Assembly (NCBI RefSeq): GCF_009932555.1
Contig: NZ_BLJO01000008.1
Coordinates: 58,644 to 122,643, forward strand
Reading direction: 5' to 3'
DNA length: 64,000 bases
Source of the DNA: Steroidobacter agaridevorans
GTDB lineage: Bacteria; Pseudomonadota; Gammaproteobacteria; Steroidobacterales; Steroidobacteraceae
The translations under genes and the position numbers were made by a program. Below, one piece after another: positions 36,267-45,611 of the stretch. How positions within the stretch are numbered: position 1 is the stretch's first letter; each line of letters opens with the position of its first letter. The notes below the pieces were generated by a model. It made no database searches. It saw nothing but the letters and a program-made list of their open reading frames with translations, and was not told the origin of the DNA.

Positions 36267-36365
36267 TACGCTCGCGAGGCAATTTCTTCGCAGGCGTGGG
36301 CATTACAAACAATGCAGACGTCACAACGTCTTGGGTGGAAGGATTCGTTCCCAGGGGGAAGTGCT

Positions 36366-37421
36366 ATGAAGTACGGATACGCTTTGTTTGCTTTAGGGGC
36401 AATGGCGCTGAGCACGGTCGTAACTGCCGCGAATCGGCCGAGCGGTTACACCACCATATGCAGCGAGAACAAGCCATGCTCGGTGCCGGCATCGACCAAT
36501 GTCGCGTTCGGCCGCGCCGATCAGTTCTTTTATAAAGTGTTGAGCGGCAGCTTCGTCTGTTCGGAGGCGACGTTCGGTGGTCGGATCGGGGGCGGTGTGA
36601 ACGAGTGCTCGGTGCCTGCCGGCACGGTGCCGACCGATCCGCCGCCGACTGACCCGCCGACGCCGAATCTCGGTTACTACCCGGGTTGCGCGATGCCCAC
36701 CTACACCGAAACCGTGCAGCTCACCGCGACCCATGTGGTGCCGGCGGGAACGGTCTTCGATGGTGGAAACAAACGTTACAACTTATCGGGCGGCAGCCAG
36801 AGCGAAGGGCAGCCCGCGGTGTTCGACGTTCAAGAGGGCGGCACGATCAGGAATGTGATCATTGGGCCGCTCGCGGCGGACGGCATTCATTGTCTCGGCA
36901 ACTGCACGCTGGAGCGCGTGTGGTGGGAAGACATTGGCGAGGATGCCGCGACGGCGCTCGGCCCCGCCGGGACGGTCATGAACATCACTTGCGGTGCTGC
37001 CTACAAGGGCTCGGATAAAACATTCCAGTTCAACGGCCGCGGCGAGATGCGCATCAGCAACTTCTTTGTCGCCAATGCCGGCAAGCTGGTGCGCTCGTGT
37101 GGCGATTGCACGGGCAATGGCGGGCCGCGGCGCATCTTCGTCAACAATGTGATCACGCGCGACGTGTCGACGATCGTCGGCATCAACAGCAACTTCGGCG
37201 ATGTCGCGACCATCCGCAACCTGACGTTGAACAACAGCGGCACCAGCAAGACCAAGATCTGTCAGGTGTACAAGGGCGTCGTGAAGGGGCAGGGCAGCAC
37301 TTCGGCGCTCGGTGTGGAGTTCAACACGCCGAACTGCCAGGTCGGCCAGGGTGACGTCACGCTGTTGCCGCCGAGTCAGATGAATACGAGCGCCTGCGCG
37401 GGATCCTGCCCGATCCCGTAG
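36366..37421 (+). CDS. Secreted pectate lyase, PL3 type
   Basis: 351 residues from ATG 36366, preceded by GGGGG. Signal peptide ending near VVTAAN; residues about 20-75 form a small Cys-containing domain that may bind wall material; a proline/threonine linker (TDPPPTDPPTP) follows. The rest is a PL3-like beta helix with VFDGGNKRYNL, GQPAVFDVQEGGTIRNVIIG and GIHCLGNCTLERVWWEDIGEDAAT. It cleaves demethylated pectin by beta elimination with Ca2+. Induction is likely via the upstream palindrome. Confidence 0.85.
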   Translation: MKYGYALFALGAMALSTVVTAANRPSGYTTICSENKPCSVPASTNVAFGRADQFFYKVLSGSFVCSEATFGGRIGGGVNECSVPAGTVPTDPPPTDPPTPNLGYYPGCAMPTYTETVQLTATHVVPAGTVFDGGNKRYNLSGGSQSEGQPAVFDVQEGGTIRNVIIGPLAADGIHCLGNCTLERVWWEDIGEDAATALGPAGTVMNITCGAAYKGSDKTFQFNGRGEMRISNFFVANAGKLVRSCGDCTGNGGPRRIFVNNVITRDVSTIVGINSNFGDVATIRNLTLNNSGTSKTKICQVYKGVVKGQGSTSALGVEFNTPNCQVGQGDVTLLPPSQMNTSACAGSCPIP

Positions 37422-37441
37422 CTACCTCGCCGCTCGAAGCA

Positions 37442-37473
37442 GCCGGCCGGTCACGCAATGATGCGGGGCCGGC
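37442..37473 (+). terminator. GC-rich hairpin after the pectate lyase gene
   Basis: GCCGGCC (37442-37448) pairs with GGCCGGC (37467-37473), and a CTTG follows. The loop is 18 bases, so it is only a weak candidate. Confidence 0.4.
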
Positions 37474-37542
37474 CTTGCTGTCGTATTCTTCACGGTCCCG
37501 CGATTCGCGGGCACGTTCAAGTTGTGAAGGTAGTTTCGAGCG

Positions 37543-38097
37543 ATGAGTGAGCACTGGCCGTCGTGGGGCCGGGAATGGCTGGGCGAGATCGTTCCTGTTT
37601 TCCAGGTGTTGTTGATCGTTCTGGTCGCGTTGCTGCTGCAGCGGCTGGCGCGGCGGGTGATGCGTCGGCTGGGCGAGCACAATGTGCCGGCCGAGATGCT
37701 CACCATCGGGCGGCGGATCTCGGCCTTTCTGATTTACGGCGCGGCGCTGCTGCTCGTGCTGGAACGGCTGGGCGTGTCCGCTTCGGTGCTGTGGGCGGCC
37801 TTCACGGGTTTTGCTGCCGTGGCCGCGGTGGCGTTCTTCGCCGTGTGGAGCGTGCTCTCCAACCTTTTCTGTTCGGTGCTGATCTTCGCCACGCGTCCGT
37901 TCCGGCTCTACGATCGCATCGAGGTGCTGGAGAACGGCGAGAAGCTGGGTCTGAAGGGCCGCGTCATCGATATCAATCTGATCTACACGACGCTGCAGGA
38001 AGACGGCGCCGACGACGGCCAGCCCGGTCCGACGTTGCAGATCCCGAACAGCCTGTTCTTCCAGCGCGCCGTGCGGCGCTTTCGCCCGGGCGGCTGA
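37543..38097 (+). CDS. Short MscS-like mechanosensitive channel
   Basis: 184 residues. Two or three membrane helices (VFQVLLIVLVALLLQRLA, FLIYGAALLLVLERL, then FTGFAAVAAVAFFAVWSVLS, which is the pore helix with its small residues). It is followed by the beta-domain start, RPFRLYDRIEVLENGE, and ends after TLQIPNSLFFQRAVRR. MscS proper has about 286 residues: the C-terminal alpha/beta cage is missing. It probably still forms a channel that opens when the membrane is stretched. Confidence 0.82.
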   Translation: MSEHWPSWGREWLGEIVPVFQVLLIVLVALLLQRLARRVMRRLGEHNVPAEMLTIGRRISAFLIYGAALLLVLERLGVSASVLWAAFTGFAAVAAVAFFAVWSVLSNLFCSVLIFATRPFRLYDRIEVLENGEKLGLKGRVIDINLIYTTLQEDGADDGQPGPTLQIPNSLFFQRAVRRFRPGG

Positions 38098-38103
38098 TGC
38101 GCT

Positions 38104-38994
38104 TCAGCGGCCCGCTCGTCCTCGCTGCTTTTCCACATACATCAGCGCATCCGCCTGAGCGAGCATCTCTTCGACGGATAAGGTGTGTTGCGGATCGGTG
38201 GCGACGATGCCGACGCTGATGCACAGGGCATAGCGCCGCTCGGGTCTGGCATTGCGGGTCTGCAGTTCCTCGGTCAGACGCTGGCGAATCGATGTTTCGC
38301 TGTTTTCCGCCGTCGCCGGCAGCAATACGGCGAATTCATCGCCGCCGAGACGGCCGAGGATGTCCGAGCCTCTGAAGCAAATTCGCAGCACCTCGGCGAT
38401 CTCGGCGATGGCCGCATCGCCGGCTTGATGGCCCAGCGTATCGTTGATGGGCTTCAACCGGTCCATGTCGATGAACGCGACGACGAAATGCTCGCCGGTG
38501 CGTCTCGCCAGCATGGCGTGCTGTTCGGCAAGCATCAGAAAGCCGCGGCGATTGGCCAGGCCGGTGAGCTCATCGATCGTCGATTCCTTACGCAGCGCCA
38601 TCTGCAGCCCATGACGCTCGAGCGCGTAGCGCAGCGCTCGCACCAACAGACTGGTGTTCAGCTGACCTTTGATCAGATAGTCCTGAGCTCCCGCATGCAG
38701 CGCCTGAATGGCGGATGCTTCGTCATCGAGCCCGGTCAGCACGACCAACGGCACTGCGGGCGCGGCGAGCTGGACTTTGCGGACGGCCTCCACGCCGCCG
38801 GCATCGGGCAGGCCCAGGTCGAGAACGATCATGTCCGGCGTGCCCTGGGCGAGAAACGCCAGCGCGTGGTCGACGCAGGCGCGATGAGCTACTTCGAATT
38901 GAAAGGCGCGTGTTTCCTTGATGGTTTCGGTGAACAACAGGGCGTCGCCCGGATTGTCCTCGACCAGTAATAAACGGATCGGCCGGTCAAACAT
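38104..38994 (-). CDS. Response regulator with GGDEF diguanylate cyclase
   Basis: 296 residues: receiver domain 1-130 (LLLVEDNPGDA, phosphoacceptor Asp in IVLDLGLPD, YLIKG) and a GGDEF domain 140-290. The active site reads LGRLGGDEFAV, and an inhibitory I-site RGSD lies five residues before it, so it should make cyclic di-GMP with product feedback. Its ATG overlaps the previous gene by 8 bp. Third gene of the MHYT-kinase operon. Confidence 0.95.
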   Translation of the reverse strand: MFDRPIRLLLVEDNPGDALLFTETIKETRAFQFEVAHRACVDHALAFLAQGTPDMIVLDLGLPDAGGVEAVRKVQLAAPAVPLVVLTGLDDEASAIQALHAGAQDYLIKGQLNTSLLVRALRYALERHGLQMALRKESTIDELTGLANRRGFLMLAEQHAMLARRTGEHFVVAFIDMDRLKPINDTLGHQAGDAAIAEIAEVLRICFRGSDILGRLGGDEFAVLLPATAENSETSIRQRLTEELQTRNARPERRYALCISVGIVATDPQHTLSVEEMLAQADALMYVEKQRGRAGR

Positions 38995-39433
38995 CGACTG
39001 CTCCGTGCGGCAGTTTGACGAAGTTGAGCCAGAAGCTTTCGATCGAGCTTGCGACCCGCAGGAACTGTTCCAGGTCCACCGGCTTGCTGATGTAACAATT
39101 GGCGTGGCTGCTGTATGCGCGTGCGATGTCCTCCTCCGCCGTGGAAGTCGTCAGCACGACGACCGGAATCTGCCGCAGATGTTCGTCCGATTTGATCTCG
39201 GCCAGCACTTCGCGCCCGTCCTTCCTCGGCAGGTTGAGATCCAGGAGGATGATGTCCGGATGCTTCGCCTCGCTGTACGGCTGCTGTCTGCGCAGGTATG
39301 CCATGGCCTCCACGCCGTCGCGCACGACGGTGACGTTGTTGATGACCTTGCCTTCCTTGAATGCTTCCAGGGTCAGCCGTGCGTCGCCCGGGTTGTCCTC
39401 CACGAGCAGGATTTCGATGGCTCTGGTGATCAT
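38987..39433 (-). CDS. Single-domain response regulator, Rcp1-like
   Basis: 148 residues from ATG 39433, whose ATGA overlaps the kinase stop. EILLVEDNPGDARLTLEAF, Asp in IILLDLNLPRKDG, and CYISKPVDLEQF are the usual receiver residues. It lacks an output domain, so it relays phosphate from the MHYT kinase, perhaps to the GGDEF protein. Confidence 0.94.
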   Translation of the reverse strand: MITRAIEILLVEDNPGDARLTLEAFKEGKVINNVTVVRDGVEAMAYLRRQQPYSEAKHPDIILLDLNLPRKDGREVLAEIKSDEHLRQIPVVVLTTSTAEEDIARAYSSHANCYISKPVDLEQFLRVASSIESFWLNFVKLPHGAVDV

Positions 39434-42087
39434 GTGATCGCACCTTCTGCGCGCGGGATGGTGAATTGGAAGTTGGAGCCGAAGCCGGGTTGGGATTCCA
39501 CCCAGATGCGGCCGCGATGCCGTGCCACGATCTTGTGACATAGCGCGAGCCCGATGCCGGTGCCGGAGTATTGCTCGCGCGTGTGCAGCCGCTTGAACAT
39601 TTGAAAGATGCGCTCGAAATACTGCGGTTCGATGCCGATGCCGTTGTCGCGAACCGAGAAGACCCAGTGATCGCCCGCGGACGTGGCGCTGACGTGCACT
39701 TCGGGCCGCGGCCGGTTGCAGTACTTGAGCGCGTTGCCGATGAGATTCTGGAACAGCTGAGTGAGCTGAGTGCTGTAGCCGAGCACCGTCGGCAGCGGAT
39801 CGACAGTGACGACGGCGTTCTTGTCCTGGATGGACTGGCGCAGCTGATTGATGGCGCTGGCGCAGAGCGAAGCCGCATCGATGGGTTGAGGCGACTGGCC
39901 TTTCATCGACAGTTTTGCGTACGACAGCAGATCGAGAATGAGTGTCTGCATCCGCTGCGCGCCGTCGACGGCATAGCGGATGTATTCGTCCGCGTCGGAA
40001 TCCAGCTTGCCCTGATACTTTCGAGCGAGCAGCTGAGTGAAGCTCGCGACCATGCGCAACGGCTCCTGCAGGTCATGCGAAGCCACGTACGCGAATTGCT
40101 CGAGCTCGGCGTTCGAGCGCGCCAGATCCTCGGCATTGCGTGCGATCTGCTGCTGAGCGCGGGTGCGCTCGACAACCTGGCCGAGTTGCGCACCGACATT
40201 GGCCATCACGTTCAGCAACTCTTCGTCCGGCTCCTCGACCTTGTGCGAGAAGAACTCCAGCACCGCGACCACTTCGCCCTGGACCAACACCGGAAAGCCG
40301 AAGGCGCCGCGTACGTCGAGATCCGCGGCAGCCATCTTCTCCGTGAACTCGCTTTCCACCAGCAAGTCGCGGATCCAGGCCGGCTTGCCGCTCTTGACCA
40401 CGCGCCCCGGCACGCCCATGCCGCTATACAAGCGAGTGCTTTGGGTCGCGTCGCAAAGCGAAGCGAACCGCTCGTCGCGCTCGATGTGCCATAGCGAGCT
40501 GGAGACCAATTCCTTGCCCGAGCCCGGCGTATAGAAATAGACGTGTCCCACCGGCCAGCCGGTGTGTGCGCAGATTCGATCCAGCGCGAACTGCATGGCC
40601 GCCTCGATGGAGGTTGCTTCGTTAGCCGCGACCGCCACCGACTGCAGCAACTCCTTGAACGACACCTGCCGATGCAGCGCCTGGGTCGTCTGTTCCAACT
40701 CGCCGATGCCGTGCTCGATGCGCACCAGCGCGGGCCGCAACACCACGAATCCTTGCAGGATCAAGACGCCGAGCAGACAGATGATCAGGCCGACATAGAC
40801 TCGATCCCGCAGATTCTGACGGGCGAGGGATTCGCGCTCGTACTGGCGCGCGATCTCGCTCATGATCCTCAGATAGGATTGTTCGTGCGCCAGGATCTGT
40901 TCGACCAGCTTGGAACCGTCCATGGCCGCCCGTGAATTGCCGGCCGTTGTGAGACTGCGCAGCGACTCGAGCATGGCGCGATAAGGCGCGTCGAGCCAGC
41001 CGAACATTTGCATCACTTCAGCGCTGTTCGTGCCCGAGGCGCCGAAAACGGGATCGCTTTGTTTCAACGCTTCGTGCGAACTGCGCCATTTGCGCACGGC
41101 TTCCTTGATGCGAGCGATGACCGGCTCCCTGGCCGCTCCCTCGGGCAGAGTGGCAAGCAGCAGCACTTCCTTGGTGAGCTCCTGACTCAAGATGCTCTGT
41201 TGCCCGGCGGTGCTGATCAGGCGCGCGTGTTGCCGGAGCTGTCGCCCCTCCTGCTCGACCAGTACCGCGCCCAGCACGGCCAGCAGGCCGAGCACTCCCA
41301 GAAACAGGAAATGACGCACCGTCAGCTGGCGCGTGTGCGACAGCATATCGATCTTCAGGTTGGTCAGCGGGACCATGCCGAGCACCAGTAGCGTGACGAA
41401 CACGATGCCGACGGTGCCTAGCGCCGACACGCTCACTGCATGCGAAAGATCGTGAAAATGCATCGTGGACGGCGTGAAAGTCACTGCCGCCATGCCGGTG
41501 TAGTGCATGACTGGAATCGCCGCGCCCATGACCAGCGCCGCGATGAGCTTCTTCTTGCTCCAGGCAGTGGCATCGGTGCGCAGATGGAATGTGAGCCACA
41601 GCGCCACGAAGGAGATGACGATGGCCAGCAGCACCGAGAGCCCGACCAGGCCCGGGGAATAGGTGTGATAGGCGGCCATGCGCATCGCTTCCATGCCGAC
41701 GTAGTGCATGGTGGCGATGCCGCTGCCCATCAAGATGCTGCCGAGCACGGCGCGGGGCACGCCCATTCGCTGCCGGCTTACGACGAATAACGCCACCGCC
41801 GAGGCCAGCATGGCAGCGAGCAGCGACAGCAGCACCGTCGGCCAGTCATAACGCACCGGGATCGGCAGCTGGAAGGCCAGCATGCCGACGTAGTGCATGG
41901 ACCAGATGCCCACGCCCATCGAGACTGCGCCGCCGGTGAGGCGCAGTAGCCGCATCGAGCCCCGCGCGGCCGTGACTCGCGCGGCGAAATCGAGCGCGGC
42001 GTAGGAGGCCAGGATCGCGATGACGACGGAAAGAGCGACCAGCAAATAATCGTACGAGCCGCTCAGTGCCGTTGCAGATGACGACAT
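39430..42087 (-). CDS. MHYT-domain sensor histidine kinase with GAF domain
   Basis: 885 residues. N-terminal MHYT sensor with three MHYxGM motifs (SMHYVGM, TMHYVGM, VMHYTGM) in seven helices, thought to bind copper and sense gas or redox. A further membrane segment bounds a periplasmic region, then a GAF domain (about 460-620), HisKA with FAYVASHDLQEPLRMV (phospho-His near 670) and the HATPase_c N, G1, F and G2 boxes (GNALKYCNR, DNGIGIE, GTGIGLAL). It heads a three-gene operon with two response regulators. Confidence 0.95.
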   Translation of the reverse strand: MSSSATALSGSYDYLLVALSVVIAILASYAALDFAARVTAARGSMRLLRLTGGAVSMGVGIWSMHYVGMLAFQLPIPVRYDWPTVLLSLLAAMLASAVALFVVSRQRMGVPRAVLGSILMGSGIATMHYVGMEAMRMAAYHTYSPGLVGLSVLLAIVISFVALWLTFHLRTDATAWSKKKLIAALVMGAAIPVMHYTGMAAVTFTPSTMHFHDLSHAVSVSALGTVGIVFVTLLVLGMVPLTNLKIDMLSHTRQLTVRHFLFLGVLGLLAVLGAVLVEQEGRQLRQHARLISTAGQQSILSQELTKEVLLLATLPEGAAREPVIARIKEAVRKWRSSHEALKQSDPVFGASGTNSAEVMQMFGWLDAPYRAMLESLRSLTTAGNSRAAMDGSKLVEQILAHEQSYLRIMSEIARQYERESLARQNLRDRVYVGLIICLLGVLILQGFVVLRPALVRIEHGIGELEQTTQALHRQVSFKELLQSVAVAANEATSIEAAMQFALDRICAHTGWPVGHVYFYTPGSGKELVSSSLWHIERDERFASLCDATQSTRLYSGMGVPGRVVKSGKPAWIRDLLVESEFTEKMAAADLDVRGAFGFPVLVQGEVVAVLEFFSHKVEEPDEELLNVMANVGAQLGQVVERTRAQQQIARNAEDLARSNAELEQFAYVASHDLQEPLRMVASFTQLLARKYQGKLDSDADEYIRYAVDGAQRMQTLILDLLSYAKLSMKGQSPQPIDAASLCASAINQLRQSIQDKNAVVTVDPLPTVLGYSTQLTQLFQNLIGNALKYCNRPRPEVHVSATSAGDHWVFSVRDNGIGIEPQYFERIFQMFKRLHTREQYSGTGIGLALCHKIVARHRGRIWVESQPGFGSNFQFTIPRAEGAIT

Positions 42088-42354
42088 GGTCGGTCCTTCT
42101 GTTTGTCGTTGCGGCTTTGATTTGACTTGGGATAGACCCCGTTTGTCGCCGCAACCAACCCTCGGTCCGTCGCGATTTTGTATTTGTCATAGTCAGAACG
42201 CAAAGGACCCGCGCGTAGGTATTAACCACGGTTTGCGCCGTTGACCGCGCATCGCCCTCGGCGTTTGCAACTAGACACACCGCAACGAATCTCCGATGAT
42301 CCGACCCCACGTCGTCGTTGCTGCGACACGTGAGCAGCAACAGCGAGTGTCACG

Positions 42355-43527
42355 ATGAAGCGGCTGGAAGATCGCGCCGTTGCGCGCCCGATGATTTCGG
42401 GGAGCGCGATGGATGAGGCGATCAACGCAAAAGACTGGACAGGCCATGCGTTGGGGACGATCGAGAAGTGGCCGCTGAGTTTGCGAACCGCACTCGGCAT
42501 CTGTCTCGGCTTCCCCGCGCCCGCATGCATTGCATGGGGCGGGCAACGTACGCAGATTTATAACGACGCCTATTCGCAGGTGTCGCTCATCCGTGCCGAC
42601 GCGCTCGGCGTGGACTTCGCCCACAGCTGGGCGCAGTCGTGGCCAGCGATGCATGCCTGTTTCGAGCGAGCTGCTCGCGGCGAGCCGGCGCGGCTGGAGA
42701 ATCAATCGGTCTCATTCGATCGTGACGGGGGCAGCGAGCCGACGGTGACGACGTTTTGTTTCGTGCCGGTGCCCGACGACTCGGGCGGCATCGGCGGGGT
42801 GCTGATCACTTTGCTCGAGGCAAGCTCGGCGGAACTGCGTGACGAACTGCGGCGTAGCAAAGTCGCGCTCGAGCAGCATGCGCATGTCATCTCTCATGAT
42901 TTCCGCGCGCCGCTGCGGATGCTCGAGCAGATGTCGAAGATTCTCGTGACAGATCATGCCGAGCACTTGCCGGCGCGGGCGGCGGGTCTGCTCAATCATA
43001 TTGGCACCGGCGCGGCGAAGCTTGCGTTGCGGGCCGAGCTGCTCACGCGGTTCGATACCATCAGCCAGCATCCGCTGCATCGACAGAATGTGGATATCGC
43101 GGCAATGATCGGCAAGATCGTCGCAGAGCTGCGGGCCGCGGCGCCCGATCGTCAGGTCGAAGTGGTGCTCGAAGAGCTGCCCGCGGCCGATGCGGATTTC
43201 GAGCTGTTGCGTCTCGTGTGGCACAACCTGTTGGCGAACGCGTTCAAGTTCACCCGTCACGCAGCGCAGCCGCGCATCGAGGTGAGCGGCAAGCGCCAAG
43301 GGCATCACATGGTTTACTCCATCAAGGACAACGGCGTGGGCTTCGATCCCAAGTACGCGCGCCGCTTGTTCGGATTCTTTCAGCGCATGCACACCGAAGA
43401 GGAGTTCGAAGGGCTTGGGATGGGGCTGGCCCTGGCGAAGCGGCTGATCGAGCGGCATGGCGGCACGATCTGGGTCGAGGCCGAGAAAGGCCGCGGCGCG
43501 GAGTTTCGTTTCACGCTGCCCGCATGA
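42355..43527 (+). CDS. PAS-type sensor histidine kinase (soluble)
   Basis: 390 residues. The N-terminal domain TIEKWPLSLRTALGICLG with IYNDAYSQ is the degenerate PAS domain common in this kinase group. Phospho-His in HVISHDFRAPLRM (about 180), HATPase with NLLANAFKFTRH, DNGVGFD and GLGMGLALAKR. No membrane segment. The last codons overlap the next response regulator (ATGA). It reads divergently from the MHYT kinase, 267 bp away, which may hold shared control. Confidence 0.94.
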   Translation: MKRLEDRAVARPMISGSAMDEAINAKDWTGHALGTIEKWPLSLRTALGICLGFPAPACIAWGGQRTQIYNDAYSQVSLIRADALGVDFAHSWAQSWPAMHACFERAARGEPARLENQSVSFDRDGGSEPTVTTFCFVPVPDDSGGIGGVLITLLEASSAELRDELRRSKVALEQHAHVISHDFRAPLRMLEQMSKILVTDHAEHLPARAAGLLNHIGTGAAKLALRAELLTRFDTISQHPLHRQNVDIAAMIGKIVAELRAAAPDRQVEVVLEELPAADADFELLRLVWHNLLANAFKFTRHAAQPRIEVSGKRQGHHMVYSIKDNGVGFDPKYARRLFGFFQRMHTEEEFEGLGMGLALAKRLIERHGGTIWVEAEKGRGAEFRFTLPA

Positions 43528-43925
43528 CGTTTTCCATGAGCGCGCACATCCTCATCATCGAAGACAATGAAATGAGCCTGGCGCTGGCCGAGTATCTGCT
43601 GCGCGACGCCGGCTACATCGTCAGCAGCGCGACCGATGGCGGCAATGGCATGCGCCTGGCGCTGGAGAACACTGCGCAGCTGATTCTTTGTGACCTGGAC
43701 TTACCCGTGATCGAAGGTCCGCAACTGGTGCAGGCACTGCGAGCGAGCAGTGAATGGCGCAAAGTGCCGGTGCTGGCGTTCACCGCGGCCTCGATGAGTC
43801 AGGAGCAGCGGCAGGCGCTGGCTGCGGACTTTGACGGCTGCCTCGTCAAGCCGGTCGATCCAGCCTCATTCGCCGCCACCATCGGCCAGCATCTGGACCC
43901 CGGGATGCGCGTTTCTCAGGGATAG
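43524..43925 (+). CDS. Single-domain response regulator
   Basis: 133 residues from ATG 43524 (overlapping the kinase stop; the alternative ATG at 43536 gives MSAHIL). Receiver motifs: LIIEDNEMSLAL, LCDLDLPVIEG with the phosphoacceptor Asp, TAASM and CLVKPVDP. No output domain. Partner of the kinase just before. Confidence 0.94.
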   Translation: MTFSMSAHILIIEDNEMSLALAEYLLRDAGYIVSSATDGGNGMRLALENTAQLILCDLDLPVIEGPQLVQALRASSEWRKVPVLAFTAASMSQEQRQALAADFDGCLVKPVDPASFAATIGQHLDPGMRVSQG

Positions 43926-43934
43926 AGCGTTTTC

Positions 43935-44435
43935 GTGAAATTCACCGTCCACACCACATCGATGCTGCAACGCCTGCGCTATCTCGCGGTGGCGCTGCTG
44001 TTGCTCGTGTCGTCCGCGGCGAGTCCTCAGAACAACTCGTTCGCGGTCGACGTCATCGTCAGTCCCTCGCTGGCGGAAATAACATTGGACCGCAGCCTGT
44101 TGCGTGCCGTGTTCACGATGCGAGTGCGCGAATGGCCGGATGGCACGCCGGTTCGCGTGTTCGTGCTGCCCGATGACAATCCGCTCAGCGATCGGTTCTA
44201 TCGAGAACGCCTCGGCATGTACTCCTACGTGTTGCGTCGGGCCTGGGATCGCATGGTTTTCACTGGCACCGGCTTTGCTCCGACCGTGGTGCGCTCGGAA
44301 AGCGAGATGATCGAGCTGGTGCGCTCCACGCCCGGCGCGATCGGATTCGTGCGTAAGCGCGAGACCTCGTCGCGAGCTCGCCCGATGCCGCCGCGCTGGC
44401 AAATCGTGCTGCTGGCGGCGCCCGCCCATGAGTAA
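43935..44435 (+). CDS. Periplasmic binding protein, phosphate-binding-like
   Basis: 166 residues, GTG start; signal peptide ending near AASPQ. It shows the short PstS-like domain: ITLDRSLLRAVFTMRVREWPDG, VFVLPDDNPLSDRFYRE, and VRSTPGAIGFVRK. Such half-size binding proteins bind oxyanions. It is located between kinase genes and overlaps the barrel gene by 8 bp, so it probably feeds ligand information to the hybrid kinase. No ABC permease is seen. Confidence 0.75.
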   Translation: MKFTVHTTSMLQRLRYLAVALLLLVSSAASPQNNSFAVDVIVSPSLAEITLDRSLLRAVFTMRVREWPDGTPVRVFVLPDDNPLSDRFYRERLGMYSYVLRRAWDRMVFTGTGFAPTVVRSESEMIELVRSTPGAIGFVRKRETSSRARPMPPRWQIVLLAAPAHE

Positions 44436-45606
44436 CCCATTGCGCATCGCAGCCGTATTCGCCGCGATTTGTTTCAGCGGCTCGGCGGCCGCTATCGACT
44501 ATCAAGTGCACGGCTACGCGGCCCAAGGCTTCGTGCTGAGTCGGCACAACGATTTCTTTGGCGACAGCACCGACGGCAGCTTCGACTACTACGAGGCGGG
44601 CATCAATGCAGCGGTGCAAGTGCAGCCGAACTTGACGTTCGCAGCCCAGGCGGCGATCCGCGATGCGGGCATCAGCGACGATGGCTCATTGCGATTGGAC
44701 TACGCCGTGGCCGACTATCGCCTGGTCTCGGAGGCGAGCATCCAGGCGGGCTTGCGAGCCGGCAAAGTGAAGAACGCTCTTGGCTTCTATAATGAGACGC
44801 GCGACGTGGTGTTCACGCGGCCGAGCATCCTGCTGCCTTCCGTCTACAGCGACAATCAGAATCAACGGAGCCTGATCTTCACATCGCCGGGCGCGCAGGT
44901 TTATGGAGGCGCCGTCATCGGGGTGCATGAGCTGTCGTTCACGGGGACTCTCAATGCCGAGCGGGACGTGCGCAAGTCCGACGAGCGCTTGCTGGTCTCC
45001 TTGACCGTGCCCTTCGATCTTCGAATCGGCGATTCCTGGAACGTTCAGATCATGGATTCCATCGACGGCGGCAAGTGGCAGCTCGCCTATAGCCGTTTCT
45101 CCGGCCAGTTCCGTTTGTCGACCGCGCCGGAGATCGATCTGGTCGGCCGCTTCGATGTGGACCTGAATGTTTTCTCGGCGCGTTACAACGCCGAGCGCTT
45201 CACTGTCACCGCCGAGTACGTGCTGGTCGACAATGACAACCGGCTGACATTCATGGGCGCTCCGTTCTTGCATCAACGTGTTGCGGCGGATAGCGGATAT
45301 CTCCAGGCCGAGTATCGTGTGCGCTCCGACTGGACGCTGATGGCGAGAATGGACGGCTTCTACAGCGATCGTCACGATCGCAGCGGCCATGACTTCGCGG
45401 CGGCCAATCCCGGCGTCGACCGCCGCTCGCGGTTCAGTCATGACTTCACGGTCGGCGTCAACTGGCGCCCCGGCGAACATTGGGGCTTCTGGGCCGAGCA
45501 CCACTGGATCAACGGCACGGCAACGCTGCAGCCGCTGGAGAATCCGCCGCCGGTGCGCGATCAACGCTGGTCCATGCTCATGTTGATGGCGGGTTATAAA
45601 TTCTGA
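44428..45606 (+). CDS. Porin-like outer-membrane beta-barrel protein
   Basis: 392 residues with a signal peptide ([15 protein letters not shown]). Repeated amphipathic strands end in aromatic residues, ending LMLMAGYKF with terminal Phe as in outer-membrane proteins. The sequence [23 protein letters not shown] resembles porins that accompany phosphate-binding-like proteins. It may admit the ligand. Six bases separate it from the hybrid kinase. Confidence 0.8.
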   Translation: MSNPLRIAAVFAAICFSGSAAAIDYQVHGYAAQGFVLSRHNDFFGDSTDGSFDYYEAGINAAVQVQPNLTFAAQAAIRDAGISDDGSLRLDYAVADYRLVSEASIQAGLRAGKVKNALGFYNETRDVVFTRPSILLPSVYSDNQNQRSLIFTSPGAQVYGGAVIGVHELSFTGTLNAERDVRKSDERLLVSLTVPFDLRIGDSWNVQIMDSIDGGKWQLAYSRFSGQFRLSTAPEIDLVGRFDVDLNVFSARYNAERFTVTAEYVLVDNDNRLTFMGAPFLHQRVAADSGYLQAEYRVRSDWTLMARMDGFYSDRHDRSGHDFAAANPGVDRRSRFSHDFTVGVNWRPGEHWGFWAEHHWINGTATLQPLENPPPVRDQRWSMLMLMAGYKF

Positions 45607-45611
45607 GCGGC

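Noticed and set aside
42088-42354. RNA gene or small ORF in the kinase-kinase gap
   Set aside because: No convincing hairpin series, tRNA-like fold or coding pattern was seen; it is treated as a shared promoter region.
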